Assembly (NCBI GenBank): GCA_963558185.1
Contig: CAUWFE010000001.1
Coordinates: forward strand, 62,001-126,000
DNA length: 64,000 bases
Direction of reading: 5' to 3'
Origin: UMGS1663 sp963558185
Lineage (GTDB): Bacteria > Bacillota > Clostridia > TANB77 > CAG-508
The notes under the pieces were generated by a model. That model saw nothing but the letters and a program-made list of their open reading frames with translations. It did not search any database and was not told the DNA's origin. Each line of letters starts with the position of its first letter. Position 1 is the first letter of the stretch. Shown here in pieces: positions 40,861-50,962 of the stretch. A program made the translations under genes and the position numbers.

Positions 40861-41964
40861 ATGAAAAAGTATGATTATATAATTGTAGGAGCAGGCTTAT
40901 TCGGAGCAATTTTTGCATATGAAGCAAATAAAAAAGGAAAAAAATGCTTAGTAATTGAAAAAAGAAGTCAAATTGCTGGAAATATTTATACAGAAGAAGT
41001 AGAAGGAATACAAGTTCACAAATATGGAGCACATATTTTCCATACAAATAATAAAGAAATATGGAATTATATAAATCAGTTTGCAGAATTTAATAGATAC
41101 ACCAATTCACCAATAGCAAGATATAAAGATGAACTATATAATATGCCATTTAATATGAATACTTTTCATGCTTTATGGGGAGTATTCACACCAGAAGAAG
41201 CCAAAAACAAAATAGAAGAAGAAAAGAAAAAATACGGAGTAGAAAATCCAAAAAATTTAGAAGAACAAGCTATAAATTTAGTTGGAAAAACTATATATGA
41301 AAAACTAGTAAAAGGATATACAGAAAAACAGTGGGGAAAAAGAGCAACAGAATTACCAAGTTTTATAATAAAAAGGTTACCAGTAAGATTTACCTATGAC
41401 AATAATTACTTCAACGATTTATATCAGGGAATACCAATAGGTGGATATACTAAAATTATAGAAAAAATGTTATCAAATATAGAAGTAAAATTAAATTGTG
41501 ACTTTTTTGAAGATGAAGATAATTTTAAAATGATGGCAGAAAAGATAATATTTACAGGACCAATAGACGCTTACTACCATTTCAAATATGGAGAACTAGA
41601 ATATAGAAGTTTAAAATTTGAAACAGAAGTATTAGATATGTCAAATTATCAGGGAAATGCAGTAGTTAATTATACAGAATATGATATTCCATATACAAGA
41701 ATAATAGAACATAAACATTTTGAATACGGAACTCAAGAAAAAACAGTAATAACTAGAGAATATCCAGAAAAATGGGAACAAGGAGAAGAACCTTATTATC
41801 CAATAAATGATGATAAAAATAATGAACTTTATGAAAAATATAAAAATCTAGCTAAAGAAGATAATAATGTAATTTTTGGAGGAAGATTAGGACAATATAA
41901 ATATTACGATATGGATAAAGTTATTGCAGAAGCATTAAAATTAGTAGAAGAGGAATTAAAGTAG
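40861..41964 (+). CDS. glf: UDP-galactopyranose mutase
   Basis: A 367-residue flavoenzyme converting UDP-galactopyranose to UDP-galactofuranose. The FAD-binding G-A-G-L-F-G (10-15) and E-K-R near 34 are followed by H-K-Y-G-A-H-I-F-H-T-N (near 60), R-Y-T-N-S-P and K-Q-W-G-K-R (near 158), with the C-terminal G-G-R-L-G-Q-Y-K-Y-Y-D-M-D. The polymer made here therefore probably contains galactofuranose. GAAAGGA precedes ATG 40861. Confidence 0.96.
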   Translation: MKKYDYIIVGAGLFGAIFAYEANKKGKKCLVIEKRSQIAGNIYTEEVEGIQVHKYGAHIFHTNNKEIWNYINQFAEFNRYTNSPIARYKDELYNMPFNMNTFHALWGVFTPEEAKNKIEEEKKKYGVENPKNLEEQAINLVGKTIYEKLVKGYTEKQWGKRATELPSFIIKRLPVRFTYDNNYFNDLYQGIPIGGYTKIIEKMLSNIEVKLNCDFFEDEDNFKMMAEKIIFTGPIDAYYHFKYGELEYRSLKFETEVLDMSNYQGNAVVNYTEYDIPYTRIIEHKHFEYGTQEKTVITREYPEKWEQGEEPYYPINDDKNNELYEKYKNLAKEDNNVIFGGRLGQYKYYDMDKVIAEALKLVEEELK

Positions 41965-41973
41965 GGAGAAAAA

Positions 41974-43119
41974 ATGATAGTATATATACTTATGTTATTG
42001 ATATCTATTTTATTTATATATATATCACAAAAACAAACAAAAAAATGGGCAAAAATATTATGCTATATAATGGCAGCAATGCCATTTTTCATTGTATCTG
42101 CTTTTAGATATGATGTGGGAACAGATTATTTATATCGTTATACAAATGATTATAATAGAATGCTAAAAGGGGCAAATGTATCGAACTTAGAAATTCTATT
42201 TAAAGCAATAATGTACTTTTGTATGATATTTACAACAAAACCATATATGATGTTTTTTATAACTTCAGCATTAATTGTTGGATTAATTATGGGAACAATA
42301 TTTAAACAATCTAAAAATAAAATATTAAGTGTATGTATTTTCTTTTTAGGTGGATTTTTCTTTGATTCATTAAATATAATGAGGCAGTATTTAGCTATGA
42401 GTATAGTATTTTTTGCATATCAATTTTTACTTAAAGACAAAAAATGGTATTTATTATATACATTGTTAGTAATAATAGCAACATTAATTCATTCATCAGC
42501 CATAATGATGCTTGTGGCAATATTATTAACAAGAAAAATGTTAGTAAGTTGGAAATGGGTAATACCAATATCAATACTTATTTTAATATTAAATGAAAAT
42601 TTAATTAAGGTATTAGAACTGATACTACAAAATACTAGATTTAATGTATATTTAACAGGAAAATATGCTAAAGGAGATATATCATTTTTATTTATTGCAG
42701 AAAATTTAATTATATATATAGCTATGTATTACTTATATTCAAAAAATAAAAAGTTGGGAAATATACAAACTCAAGATATTTTATTTTTAAATATTCAAGC
42801 ATTAGCATTAATATTAATGGTATCGGGTTCTTGCCATATGTTATTTATTAGAATAGCATTATATTTTTCAATATTCCAAGTTATATCTGTGCCATACTAT
42901 ATAAATAAAATGCCAACAAAAGAAATTGCAGAAGATATAAAAAAGGTAACAAAAAATAAAATAAAAATAGAAAAAATAGTGCCTAAAATGAAAAAAATTG
43001 TAACAATTGTAGTTATACTTTGCTTTTCTTTTGCATTTTTAAGAACAAATATTATGAATAATACAAATGAAGTTTTACCATATAGAACAATTTTTAATAC
43101 TAAAATAAAAATAAATTAG
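41974..43119 (+). CDS. EpsG-family polysaccharide polymerase-like membrane protein
   Basis: A 381-residue protein with about ten membrane helices, the motif F-R-Y-D-V-G-T-D-Y (near 47) and M-R-Q-Y-L-A-M-S-I (near 135), as in the EpsG family of Wzy-like proteins. It likely links repeat units outside the membrane. It starts 9 bases after glf with AGGGAG. Placement between glf and the transferases fits a polymerase; specificity is unknown. Confidence 0.85.
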   Translation: MIVYILMLLISILFIYISQKQTKKWAKILCYIMAAMPFFIVSAFRYDVGTDYLYRYTNDYNRMLKGANVSNLEILFKAIMYFCMIFTTKPYMMFFITSALIVGLIMGTIFKQSKNKILSVCIFFLGGFFFDSLNIMRQYLAMSIVFFAYQFLLKDKKWYLLYTLLVIIATLIHSSAIMMLVAILLTRKMLVSWKWVIPISILILILNENLIKVLELILQNTRFNVYLTGKYAKGDISFLFIAENLIIYIAMYYLYSKNKKLGNIQTQDILFLNIQALALILMVSGSCHMLFIRIALYFSIFQVISVPYYINKMPTKEIAEDIKKVTKNKIKIEKIVPKMKKIVTIVVILCFSFAFLRTNIMNNTNEVLPYRTIFNTKIKIN

Positions 43120-43129
43120 AGGAAGATAT

Positions 43130-45427
43130 ATGAAAGTAGATTTTATAACAAGACATGCTATACCAAATTATGGTTCAATTTTACAAACATATGCAACACA
43201 AAAAATATTAGAAAAATTAGGTTGCGATTCAGAAGTTATTAATTATATTCAATTAGAAGAAACAGGAGGAAAAACAATTGCTACAAATTGTAATATACAA
43301 AGTAATAATCTAAAATCAAAACTAAAAAGAATTGCATATTTAATTGTACAACAACCGAATGTAACACACATGCATTCAAAATTTGCACAATTTAGAAAAA
43401 AATATTTAAAACAAACAGATAAAGAATATCATACAATATATGAATTAAAAAAAGATTTACCTAAAGCAGACATATATTGTACTGGTAGTGACCAAGTATG
43501 GGCAAAAATAGGAGCTAAAGATTATGATGAAGCATATTTTTTAGAATTTGTACCAGAAGGAAAAAGATGTATATCATATGCAGCAAGTTTTGGAAAAAGT
43601 AAAATAGATGAAAAATTAGAACAAAACTTGCCACATTTATTAAAAAAATATGAAACAATACTAGTTAGAGAAAACACAGCAGAAGATATTATAAAAAATA
43701 AAGGATTCAACAATGCAAAACAAGTGTTAGACCCAACTTTACTATTAGATAAAGATGAATGGAATGTAATTTCAGAAAAAAATAAATTAGAAAACAAAGA
43801 ATATATATTAGTCTATCAATTACATCATAATAAACAAATGGAAAATTATTTAAAAGAGCTAAAAAAACATACAAAATTACCTATTTATAGAATTCATCCA
43901 TCTATATATTATGGTACAAAACCTGGTAAATTTTTATATTTACCAACACCAGGGCAATATATTAGCTACATAAAAAATGCAAAATACATAGTAACAGACT
44001 CTTTTCATGGAACAGTATTTTCTCTAATCTTTAATAAGAATTTTGTAGATATTTTACCAGGTGAAACTTCTACAAGAATTGAAAGTATTTTAAAATTGGT
44101 AAATCAAGAAAATAGAATAATAAGAGATTTTAATAAATTTAATTGGTTAGAAGAAAATATTGATTATACACAAATAAATAAAATATTAAAAGAGCAAAGA
44201 GAAATATCTTTAAATGATTTCAAAAAGGCTATCTATAAAGATACAAAAAATAATGTGCAAAATATGATGAATCAGAAAAAACAATGTACAGGTTGTAGAG
44301 CATGTGAACAATTATGCCCTAAAAATGCAATTCATATGGTAGAAGATGAAGAGGGATTTTTAACACCTGAAGTTGACCATAATTTATGTATAAATTGTGG
44401 CATATGTGCAAATAAATGCCCACAACTTAGAAATATCGAGAAAAAAGTAGAACAAGAATGTTATGCAGCAAAAATAAAAGATAAAGAAACTTTAATGAAT
44501 AGCTCATCAGGAGGTATATTTTCAGTATTAGCAAATCATGTTTTAAAACAAAATGGTAAAGTTTATGGGGCTATTTTTACAGAAGATTTACAAATAGAAC
44601 ATATAGGGATTGATAAAATTTCAGAAATGAAAAAATTAAGAGGTTCAAAATATGTTCAAAGTAATACAAAAAATACTTTTTCAGAGGTAAAACAAGACTT
44701 AGAAAATGGTAAAAAAGTATTATATTCAGGTACTCCTTGTCAAATAGCAGGACTAAAAAATTACTTAGGTAAAGAATATGAAAATCTTTTTACAGTAGAT
44801 ATTGTATGTCATGGAGTTCCAAGCCCACAACTATTTAAAAAATATATAAATAATATAGAAGATAAATATAAGGGTAAAATAACAAATTTTTCTTTTAGAG
44901 AAAAAGAGAAAAGAGGATGGGGAAAAAATTTAAAAATAGAGTTAGATAATGGAAAAGTAATTCAAAAATTTTCAGACTTAGATCCATATTATAAATCATT
45001 TTTAGCAGGAGATATTTGTAGAGAAGTATGCTATGAATGTAAATATTCAACTAGAAATAGAGTGGGAGATATAACAATAGCTGATTACTGGGGAATAGAA
45101 TATGAACATCCTGAATTTATAGATAATAATGGAATTTCAGCTGTAATGCTTCAAACTCAAAAAGGTAAAAATATGTGGAAAGAAATAGAAGAAGAAATAG
45201 ATAGCATACCAACAACCATAGAAAAAATTGCAAAACATAATCATAATTTAAAACAACCAACTAAAAGAAATAGTATTAGAAATAATGTATATAAAGGATT
45301 AGAAAATAAAGAATTTAATACATATTGCAAAGAAAATTTATATTTTAAAAAGAAGTTAAAAGATAGAATAAAAAGCTTAATATCAGAAGAAAGCAAAAGA
45401 AAATTAAAAAAGATGCTAAAAAAATAA
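43130..45427 (+). CDS. Fusion of polysaccharide pyruvyl transferase and FrhB/F420-dehydrogenase-like protein
   Basis: A 765-residue two-part protein. Residues 1-~350 match the polysaccharide pyruvyl transferase fold (N-Y-G-S-I-L-Q-T-Y near 15, T-G-S-D-Q-V-W near 117, T-D-S-F-H-G-T-V-F near 285). Then come two 4Fe-4S motifs (C-T-G-C-R-A-C-E-Q-L-C-P from Cys386, C-I-N-C-G-I-C-A-N-K-C-P from Cys420) and the FrhB domain (S-S-S-G-G-I-F-S near 460, G-S-K-Y-V-Q-S, Y-S-G-T-P-C-Q-I-A-G-L, D-I-V-C-H-G-V-P-S-P). The end is basic. FrhB-like proteins in capsule loci are thought to be redox partners or transferases of unknown reaction. The same pair occurs unfused at 47845-50082, so the two are functionally linked. 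Ribosome site AGAGGAAG. Confidence 0.88.
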   Translation: MKVDFITRHAIPNYGSILQTYATQKILEKLGCDSEVINYIQLEETGGKTIATNCNIQSNNLKSKLKRIAYLIVQQPNVTHMHSKFAQFRKKYLKQTDKEYHTIYELKKDLPKADIYCTGSDQVWAKIGAKDYDEAYFLEFVPEGKRCISYAASFGKSKIDEKLEQNLPHLLKKYETILVRENTAEDIIKNKGFNNAKQVLDPTLLLDKDEWNVISEKNKLENKEYILVYQLHHNKQMENYLKELKKHTKLPIYRIHPSIYYGTKPGKFLYLPTPGQYISYIKNAKYIVTDSFHGTVFSLIFNKNFVDILPGETSTRIESILKLVNQENRIIRDFNKFNWLEENIDYTQINKILKEQREISLNDFKKAIYKDTKNNVQNMMNQKKQCTGCRACEQLCPKNAIHMVEDEEGFLTPEVDHNLCINCGICANKCPQLRNIEKKVEQECYAAKIKDKETLMNSSSGGIFSVLANHVLKQNGKVYGAIFTEDLQIEHIGIDKISEMKKLRGSKYVQSNTKNTFSEVKQDLENGKKVLYSGTPCQIAGLKNYLGKEYENLFTVDIVCHGVPSPQLFKKYINNIEDKYKGKITNFSFREKEKRGWGKNLKIELDNGKVIQKFSDLDPYYKSFLAGDICREVCYECKYSTRNRVGDITIADYWGIEYEHPEFIDNNGISAVMLQTQKGKNMWKEIEEEIDSIPTTIEKIAKHNHNLKQPTKRNSIRNNVYKGLENKEFNTYCKENLYFKKKLKDRIKSLISEESKRKLKKMLKK

Positions 45428-45442
45428 AATGGAGGATAAAAA

Positions 45443-46435
45443 TTGAGAGTAAGTATTATTATTCCAGCATATAATGCAGAAAAATATATAGAAAAATGTA
45501 TAGAAAGTATATTGCCACAATTAACAAGTGAAGATGAAATTATATTAGTTAATCCAAGTTCAACAGATGAAACAAAAAAGATATGTGAAAATTATGTGCA
45601 CAAACATAATAATATTAAACTATACAACATTGAAAAATCTGGACCATCAAAAACAAGAAATGTAGGAATAGATAACGCAAACGGTAAATATGCTATATTT
45701 TTAGATGCAGATGACTATGTAGAACCAAATTACTTAGAAATAATGTTACAACAAGTAGAAAAAGACCAACTATTAATATGTGCATATAAAATGATTCAGC
45801 AAGAAAGTGGAAAAGAAAATATAAAACAATTTTCAAAACAAATAGAATTGGTAGAATTTGAGAATATAACTAAACTATATGAAAAAGAATTATTAAATTT
45901 AGTATGGAATAAAATATATGACTTAGAACTGATAAAGAAAAATAATATAAAATTTGATGAAAGATATTATAAAGGGGAAGATTTATTATTTAACCTTAAA
46001 TATATACAATATATTAATAGTATAAAAGTAATACCTAATGTTTTATATAATTACATAAGCAAAAAAACAGGAATTAACAGAGGGCATGTAGAACCTTTAC
46101 AAGTAAGACTTGAAAGGACAAAAGAAATATATAATGAATGTGTAAAAATAAGTAAAGGAAAGAATATACATAATATAAAGAGAATGATTATAAATTTATA
46201 CTTTTTACATTTAAGAAATTATATTAAAGAAGAAAAAATATATAATCCATTCAATATAATAAAAACTTTTAGAGAAAAAACAGATATAGAATACTTATTT
46301 CAAGAAAACTTAGATGCACAATTAGAATCATTAAAGAAAATGTATGCAAAAAAACATATAATAAGAATGTATATAAAAAATAGAATATATATGAAAAAAA
46401 TTGATATTGAAACTAGAAAGGAAAAACATGAATAA
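45443..46435 (+). CDS. Family 2 glycosyltransferase, altered nucleotide-binding motif
   Basis: TTG 45443 follows GGAGG. The 330-residue protein has a GT-A fold start (I-I-I-P-A-Y-N-A-E) and the metal-binding D-A-D-D (88-91). The usual D-D-G-S after the third strand is N-P-S-S (37-40), so an Asp that normally contacts the nucleotide sugar is missing. A basic helical tail follows. It may use another donor or be weakly active. The stop overlaps the flippase start by 8 bases. Confidence 0.85.
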   Translation: MRVSIIIPAYNAEKYIEKCIESILPQLTSEDEIILVNPSSTDETKKICENYVHKHNNIKLYNIEKSGPSKTRNVGIDNANGKYAIFLDADDYVEPNYLEIMLQQVEKDQLLICAYKMIQQESGKENIKQFSKQIELVEFENITKLYEKELLNLVWNKIYDLELIKKNNIKFDERYYKGEDLLFNLKYIQYINSIKVIPNVLYNYISKKTGINRGHVEPLQVRLERTKEIYNECVKISKGKNIHNIKRMIINLYFLHLRNYIKEEKIYNPFNIIKTFREKTDIEYLFQENLDAQLESLKKMYAKKHIIRMYIKNRIYMKKIDIETRKEKHE

Positions 46436-47837
46436 AGAAAAACAATTATTAAAAAATACAGCAATTATATCTATTGGGAAAATATGTACACAAATAATTA
46501 CCTTTTTCTTATTGCCATTATATACAGCAGTACTTTCAACAGAAGAATATGGAATTGTAGATATATTAAATACATTAATATTTCTTTTAATACCAATTTT
46601 AACTTTGCAGATAGAACAAGGAATTTTTAGATATTTATTAGAAAAAAAGGATGAAAAAAAAGAACAACAAAAAATTATTACATCATCAATTCTATTTTGT
46701 GCTTTACAAACAGTTATATATTTAATTTTATTTACTATAATAAGTCCTTTAATACATAATAATTATAAATATTTTTTATCTGTTAATTTAGTAGCAAATG
46801 TATTTTCATCTGTTTTATTACAAACAAGTAGAGGATTACAAGATAATGTAACATATGCAATAGGAAGTTTTTTATCTGGATTTTTTACAGTAATATTAAA
46901 TGTAATTTTTATTGTATTTTTTAAAATGGGTGCATATGGAATATTAACAGCAACATTAATAGGAAATGTAATATGTACTTTATATATCGTATTTAAGAAA
47001 AAAATATACCAGTACATAAAAATTAAATATTTTGATAAATATGTACTAAAAAATATGTTAAAATATTCTATACCACTAATTCCAAATGCACTATCATGGT
47101 GGATAGTTAATGTTTCAGACAGAATGATAGTTACTTTATTTTTAGGGGTAGCAACAAATGGTATATATTCAGCTGCAAATAAATTTTCAGGAGTGCTTGT
47201 TGCATTAAATGGAATTTTCAACATAACATGGACAGAATCAGCAGTTATGAACATAAAAGGCGAGGATAAAGATGAATTTTTTACAAAAATGTTTTCAACA
47301 ACACTTAAAATATTTGGTTCGCTAGTTTTAGGAATAATTGCTTTTATGCCATTTGTGTTTCCAATATTAATAAATGCAAAATTTGGTGATGCATATTACC
47401 AAATTCCAATCTTATTAGTGGGAATTGTATTTAATATATTAGTAAGTTTTTTAGGAGCGATATATGTTGCTAAAAAGATTACTAAAGAAATATCAAAGAC
47501 TTCGATATTAGCAGCTATTATAAATATAGTTATAAATTTATCATTAATTAAATTTATTGGATTATATGCAGCTTCTTTATCAACTACAATAGCATACTTT
47601 ATTATGTTCATATATAGATATATTGATTCTAAAAAATATGTAAAAATAAAAGTTAATCCAATTTTTATAACATCTATGATAGTAATATATGCTATAACTA
47701 TAATAACATATTACATAAGAAACTTTGTTATTTCTGGAATAGTTGCACTAATTGTTGTAATATATACAATATATATTAATAAAAATAATGCGAAATTTAT
47801 TGTAAATATATTAAAGAATAAATTTATAAAAAGGTAG
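46428..47837 (+). CDS. Wzx-type polysaccharide flippase
   Basis: A 469-residue membrane protein with about 12-14 helices of the MOP/RfbX family (N-T-A-I-I-S-I-G-K-I near 8, L-P-L-Y-T near 30, E-Y-G-I-V-D). It moves the lipid-linked repeat unit across the membrane. ATG 46428 follows GAAAGGA and overlaps the end of the previous gene; a longer frame to 46401 has no site. With the initiating transferase and the EpsG-like polymerase it completes a Wzx/Wzy pathway. Confidence 0.92.
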   Translation: MNKEKQLLKNTAIISIGKICTQIITFFLLPLYTAVLSTEEYGIVDILNTLIFLLIPILTLQIEQGIFRYLLEKKDEKKEQQKIITSSILFCALQTVIYLILFTIISPLIHNNYKYFLSVNLVANVFSSVLLQTSRGLQDNVTYAIGSFLSGFFTVILNVIFIVFFKMGAYGILTATLIGNVICTLYIVFKKKIYQYIKIKYFDKYVLKNMLKYSIPLIPNALSWWIVNVSDRMIVTLFLGVATNGIYSAANKFSGVLVALNGIFNITWTESAVMNIKGEDKDEFFTKMFSTTLKIFGSLVLGIIAFMPFVFPILINAKFGDAYYQIPILLVGIVFNILVSFLGAIYVAKKITKEISKTSILAAIINIVINLSLIKFIGLYAASLSTTIAYFIMFIYRYIDSKKYVKIKVNPIFITSMIVIYAITIITYYIRNFVISGIVALIVVIYTIYINKNNAKFIVNILKNKFIKR

Positions 47838-47844
47838 GAAGCGT

Positions 47845-48912
47845 ATGAAAAAAGTAGGAATTGTAACAATTTATGACACTAATAATTATGGAAATAGATT
47901 ACAAAATTATGCCATGCAAGAAATTTTAAAAAAATATGATTTAGATGTTGAAACATTAAAAAATAATGCTAATACAAATATAAAAAATAAAAAAGTAGTA
48001 GAAATTTTAAAAAGAATAAAAAATTTTTTTAATAAAGTAAAAAATATTACAAATAAAAGAGCAAGATATTTTAAAGATTTTGATAAAAATATTAATTTTG
48101 CTAAAAAAGAATTAAGATATGAAAATGCTTCTAATTTTGAAAATAACTATGATTATTTCATAACAGGAAGTGACCAAGTGTGGAATCCATATTTTGGTAG
48201 ACTAACAGACATAGATTTATTAAAATTTGCTAAACCAAACAAAAGAATTAGTATAGCGGCAAGTTTTGGTGTAAATGATATAGATAAAAAATATAATGAA
48301 AAATGTAGTAATGAATTAAAAAAATTTAAAGCTATATCTGTAAGAGAAAGAGAAGGAAAAGATATAATAAATAAAATATCTGATGATATAAAAGAAGTAG
48401 AAGTAGTATTAGATCCAACAATGATGTTAACAGCAGCAGAATGGGAAAAGGTTATAAAAAAACCAGAAAGTTTAAAACAAGAAAGATATATTCTTAACTA
48501 TTTTTTAGGTGAGTTAGATGATAAAATCAAAGAAAAAATAGAAAGAATAGCTAAAGAAAATAATTGTAAAATAATTAATTTGTTGGATAAAAGAGAAGAA
48601 ATGTATAATTCTGGGCCAAGTGAATTTTTATATTTAATAAAACACGCATTTTTAATATGTACTGATTCTTTTCATTCATGTGTTTTTTCAATTTTATTTG
48701 AAAGACCATTTCTAGTAATAGAGAGAAAATCTAAAAATAATATGAGTTCAAGAATATATACATTACTTAATACATTTAAATTGCAAAATAGAATTATAAA
48801 AGATGATATACACGAAGATATAATAAAAATAGACTACACAGAAACAATGAAAATATTACAAGAAGAAAGAAAAAAAGAAGAAAACTTTATAAAAAATGCA
48901 TTAGATATATAG
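47845..48912 (+). CDS. Polysaccharide pyruvyl transferase family protein
   Basis: A 355-residue stand-alone version of the N-terminal half of the 765-residue protein: N-Y-G-N-R-L-Q-N-Y (near 13), T-G-S-D-Q-V-W-N-P (near 107), L-D-P-T-M-M and T-D-S-F-H-S-C-V-F (near 272). The family adds ketal-linked pyruvate to sugars. It starts 7 bases after the flippase with GTAGGAAG and is followed at 15 bases by the matching FrhB gene. Confidence 0.9.
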   Translation: MKKVGIVTIYDTNNYGNRLQNYAMQEILKKYDLDVETLKNNANTNIKNKKVVEILKRIKNFFNKVKNITNKRARYFKDFDKNINFAKKELRYENASNFENNYDYFITGSDQVWNPYFGRLTDIDLLKFAKPNKRISIAASFGVNDIDKKYNEKCSNELKKFKAISVREREGKDIINKISDDIKEVEVVLDPTMMLTAAEWEKVIKKPESLKQERYILNYFLGELDDKIKEKIERIAKENNCKIINLLDKREEMYNSGPSEFLYLIKHAFLICTDSFHSCVFSILFERPFLVIERKSKNNMSSRIYTLLNTFKLQNRIIKDDIHEDIIKIDYTETMKILQEERKKEENFIKNALDI

Positions 48913-48927
48913 TAAAGGAAGAAAAAA

Positions 48928-50082
48928 ATGATAGTAGAAAAAGAAAAATGCTATGGTTGCAATGCTTGTATGAATATTTGCCCAAAACAAGCAATAAAAA
49001 TGGAAAAAGATGAAAAGGGTTTCTTATATCCAATTGTAGATAAAGAAAAATGCATAAATTGTGATTTATGTAAAAAAGTTTGTCCAAGCTTAAACTGCGA
49101 AGAACAAAATAAAAGAGTTCCTAGTACAGGTTTTGCTTGTATTAATAAAGATGAAAGCATTCGAATAAAAAGTTCTTCAGGTGGAATATTTACTTTAATA
49201 GCACAAGAAATATTAAAAGAAAATGGAGTAGTTTTTGGAGCAAGGTTTGATAAAAACTTTAAAGTTGTACACGATTACATAGAAAAAAAGGAAGAGTTAG
49301 ATATATTTAGAGGCTCTAAATATGTTCAAAGTGAAATAAAAGATACATATAAACAGGTAAAAAACTTTTTAGAACAAGGAAAAAAAGTATTATTTACAGG
49401 AACACCTTGTCAAATAGAAGGCCTATACAATTATTTAATGAAAGAATATGAAAATTTATATACACAAGATTTTATATGTCATGGAGTACCTTCTCCTGAA
49501 TTTTGGAGAAAATATTTGCAACATATAACAAAGAATCAAAATAACATTGAAAATATAAATTTTAGAGAAAAAATAAAATATGGTTGGAATGATTTTAGTT
49601 TACTAATCAGATATAATAATAAAGAGTATAATAAAACTAATTCTAAAGATTTTTACATGCAAATGTTTTTATTAGATGTAGTTTTAAGAGATTCTTGCTA
49701 TTCATGTAAATTTAAAAACTTTCAAACTAAAGCAGATATTACATTAGGAGACTTATGGGGAGCTAAAGACATAATTCCAAAAATGCATGATAATAAAGGT
49801 CTATCAATCGTTTTTGTTAATAGTAAAAAAGGAAAAGAAATATTTAACAAAATTATGCCATATATGAAAGTAGAAGAAATTACTTTGGAAAAAGTTGGAA
49901 AATACAATAAAGGCTTATTAGAAACAGCTAAAAAACCCAAAATAAGAGAAGAATTTTTTATGGATTTAGAAAATAAATCTTTTAATAAAGTAGTAAAAAA
50001 ATATAAGAAGCGCTTTGTTGGAAGTAAAAGATTTATTAGAAAATGTAAAAATAAATTGAAAAAAATAGTAAAAGTTAAATGA
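48928..50082 (+). CDS. FrhB/F420-dehydrogenase-like iron-sulfur protein
   Basis: A 384-residue stand-alone version of the C-terminal half of the 765-residue protein. Two 4Fe-4S motifs (C-Y-G-C-N-A-C-M-N-I-C-P from Cys8; C-I-N-C-D-L-C-K-K-V-C-P near 40) come first, then S-S-S-G-G-I-F-T, G-S-K-Y-V-Q-S, F-T-G-T-P-C-Q-I-E-G-L and C-H-G-V-P-S-P. The basic C-terminus is also shared. It lies next to the pyruvyl transferase gene, repeating the fused order. AGGAAG precedes ATG 48928. Confidence 0.9.
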   Translation: MIVEKEKCYGCNACMNICPKQAIKMEKDEKGFLYPIVDKEKCINCDLCKKVCPSLNCEEQNKRVPSTGFACINKDESIRIKSSSGGIFTLIAQEILKENGVVFGARFDKNFKVVHDYIEKKEELDIFRGSKYVQSEIKDTYKQVKNFLEQGKKVLFTGTPCQIEGLYNYLMKEYENLYTQDFICHGVPSPEFWRKYLQHITKNQNNIENINFREKIKYGWNDFSLLIRYNNKEYNKTNSKDFYMQMFLLDVVLRDSCYSCKFKNFQTKADITLGDLWGAKDIIPKMHDNKGLSIVFVNSKKGKEIFNKIMPYMKVEEITLEKVGKYNKGLLETAKKPKIREEFFMDLENKSFNKVVKKYKKRFVGSKRFIRKCKNKLKKIVKVK

Positions 50083-50096
50083 TATGGAGAGATAAC

Positions 50097-50888
50097 ATGA
50101 AAAATATAAAAATTATAGTAGCAACACATAAAAAATATCAAATGCCAGAAGAAAAAATGTATTTACCTATTCATGTAGGAAAAGAAGGAAAACAAGATTT
50201 AGGATATACTGGTGATAATACAGGAGATAATATTTCAAATAAAAATAACTTTTATTGTGAATTAACAGGAATGTATTGGGCATGGAAAAATTTAGATGCA
50301 GACTATATAGGATTATGCCATTATAGAAGATATTTTTCATGTAGCAAAAAAATACCAAAAGAAGAACAAGAAAAATTTAAAGCAGTTCTTCATGAAGATG
50401 AAGTAAACAAAATAATAGAAAAAACAGATGTTATATTACCTAAAAAAAGATCATATTTTCATATTGAAAATCTATATGACCACTATAAACATACAATGTA
50501 TGTAGAACCATTAGAAGAAACTAGAAAAATAATAGAAGAAAAATGTCCAAAATATTTAACAGAATTTGATAAATTACATAAAAGAACATCAGCACACATG
50601 TTTAATATGTTTATAATGAAAAAGGAAATTTTAGATAAATATTGTACATGGCTTTTTGATATTTTATTTGAATTAGAAAAAAGATATAATCCATATCAAT
50701 ATGATAGTTTTCATGCACGATATTTAGGAAGAATTTCTGAATTACTATTAGATGTATGGATATATACAAATAAAATAAGCTATGAAGAAGTAAGAGTAAT
50801 TGACATGCAACCTGTTAATTGGTGGAAAAAAGGTACAAGCTTTTTAAAAGCAAAATTTACAGGAAAAAAATATGATAAAAGTTTTTAA
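50097..50888 (+). CDS. DUF4422 capsular polysaccharide glycosyltransferase
   Basis: ATG 50097 follows GGAGAG; a frame to 50079 exists but lacks a site. The 263-residue protein has I-I-V-A-T-H-K-K-Y, the acidic G-D-N-T-G-D-N-I-S segment, E-L-T-G-M-Y-W-A-W-K-N and Y-I-G-L-C-H-Y-R-R-Y-F, hallmarks of DUF4422 proteins of capsule loci. The donor sugar is unknown; galactofuranosyl transfer is plausible beside glf. Its start is only 14 bases after the FrhB stop. Confidence 0.88.
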   Translation: MKNIKIIVATHKKYQMPEEKMYLPIHVGKEGKQDLGYTGDNTGDNISNKNNFYCELTGMYWAWKNLDADYIGLCHYRRYFSCSKKIPKEEQEKFKAVLHEDEVNKIIEKTDVILPKKRSYFHIENLYDHYKHTMYVEPLEETRKIIEEKCPKYLTEFDKLHKRTSAHMFNMFIMKKEILDKYCTWLFDILFELEKRYNPYQYDSFHARYLGRISELLLDVWIYTNKISYEEVRVIDMQPVNWWKKGTSFLKAKFTGKKYDKSF

Positions 50889-50895
50889 AAAGTAG

Positions 50896-50936
50896 AATCT
50901 GGCTGAAAATAATTACAATTCTTTTTCAGCCAGATT
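50896..50936 (+). terminator. Hairpin after the DUF4422 gene
   Basis: AATCTGGCTGAAAA (50896-50909) pairs perfectly with TTTTCAGCCAGATT (50923-50936). The T run is weak, so the next gene may be partly cotranscribed. Confidence 0.65.
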
Positions 50937-50962
50937 TACATATTTAAGAAGGGATTAGGTAA

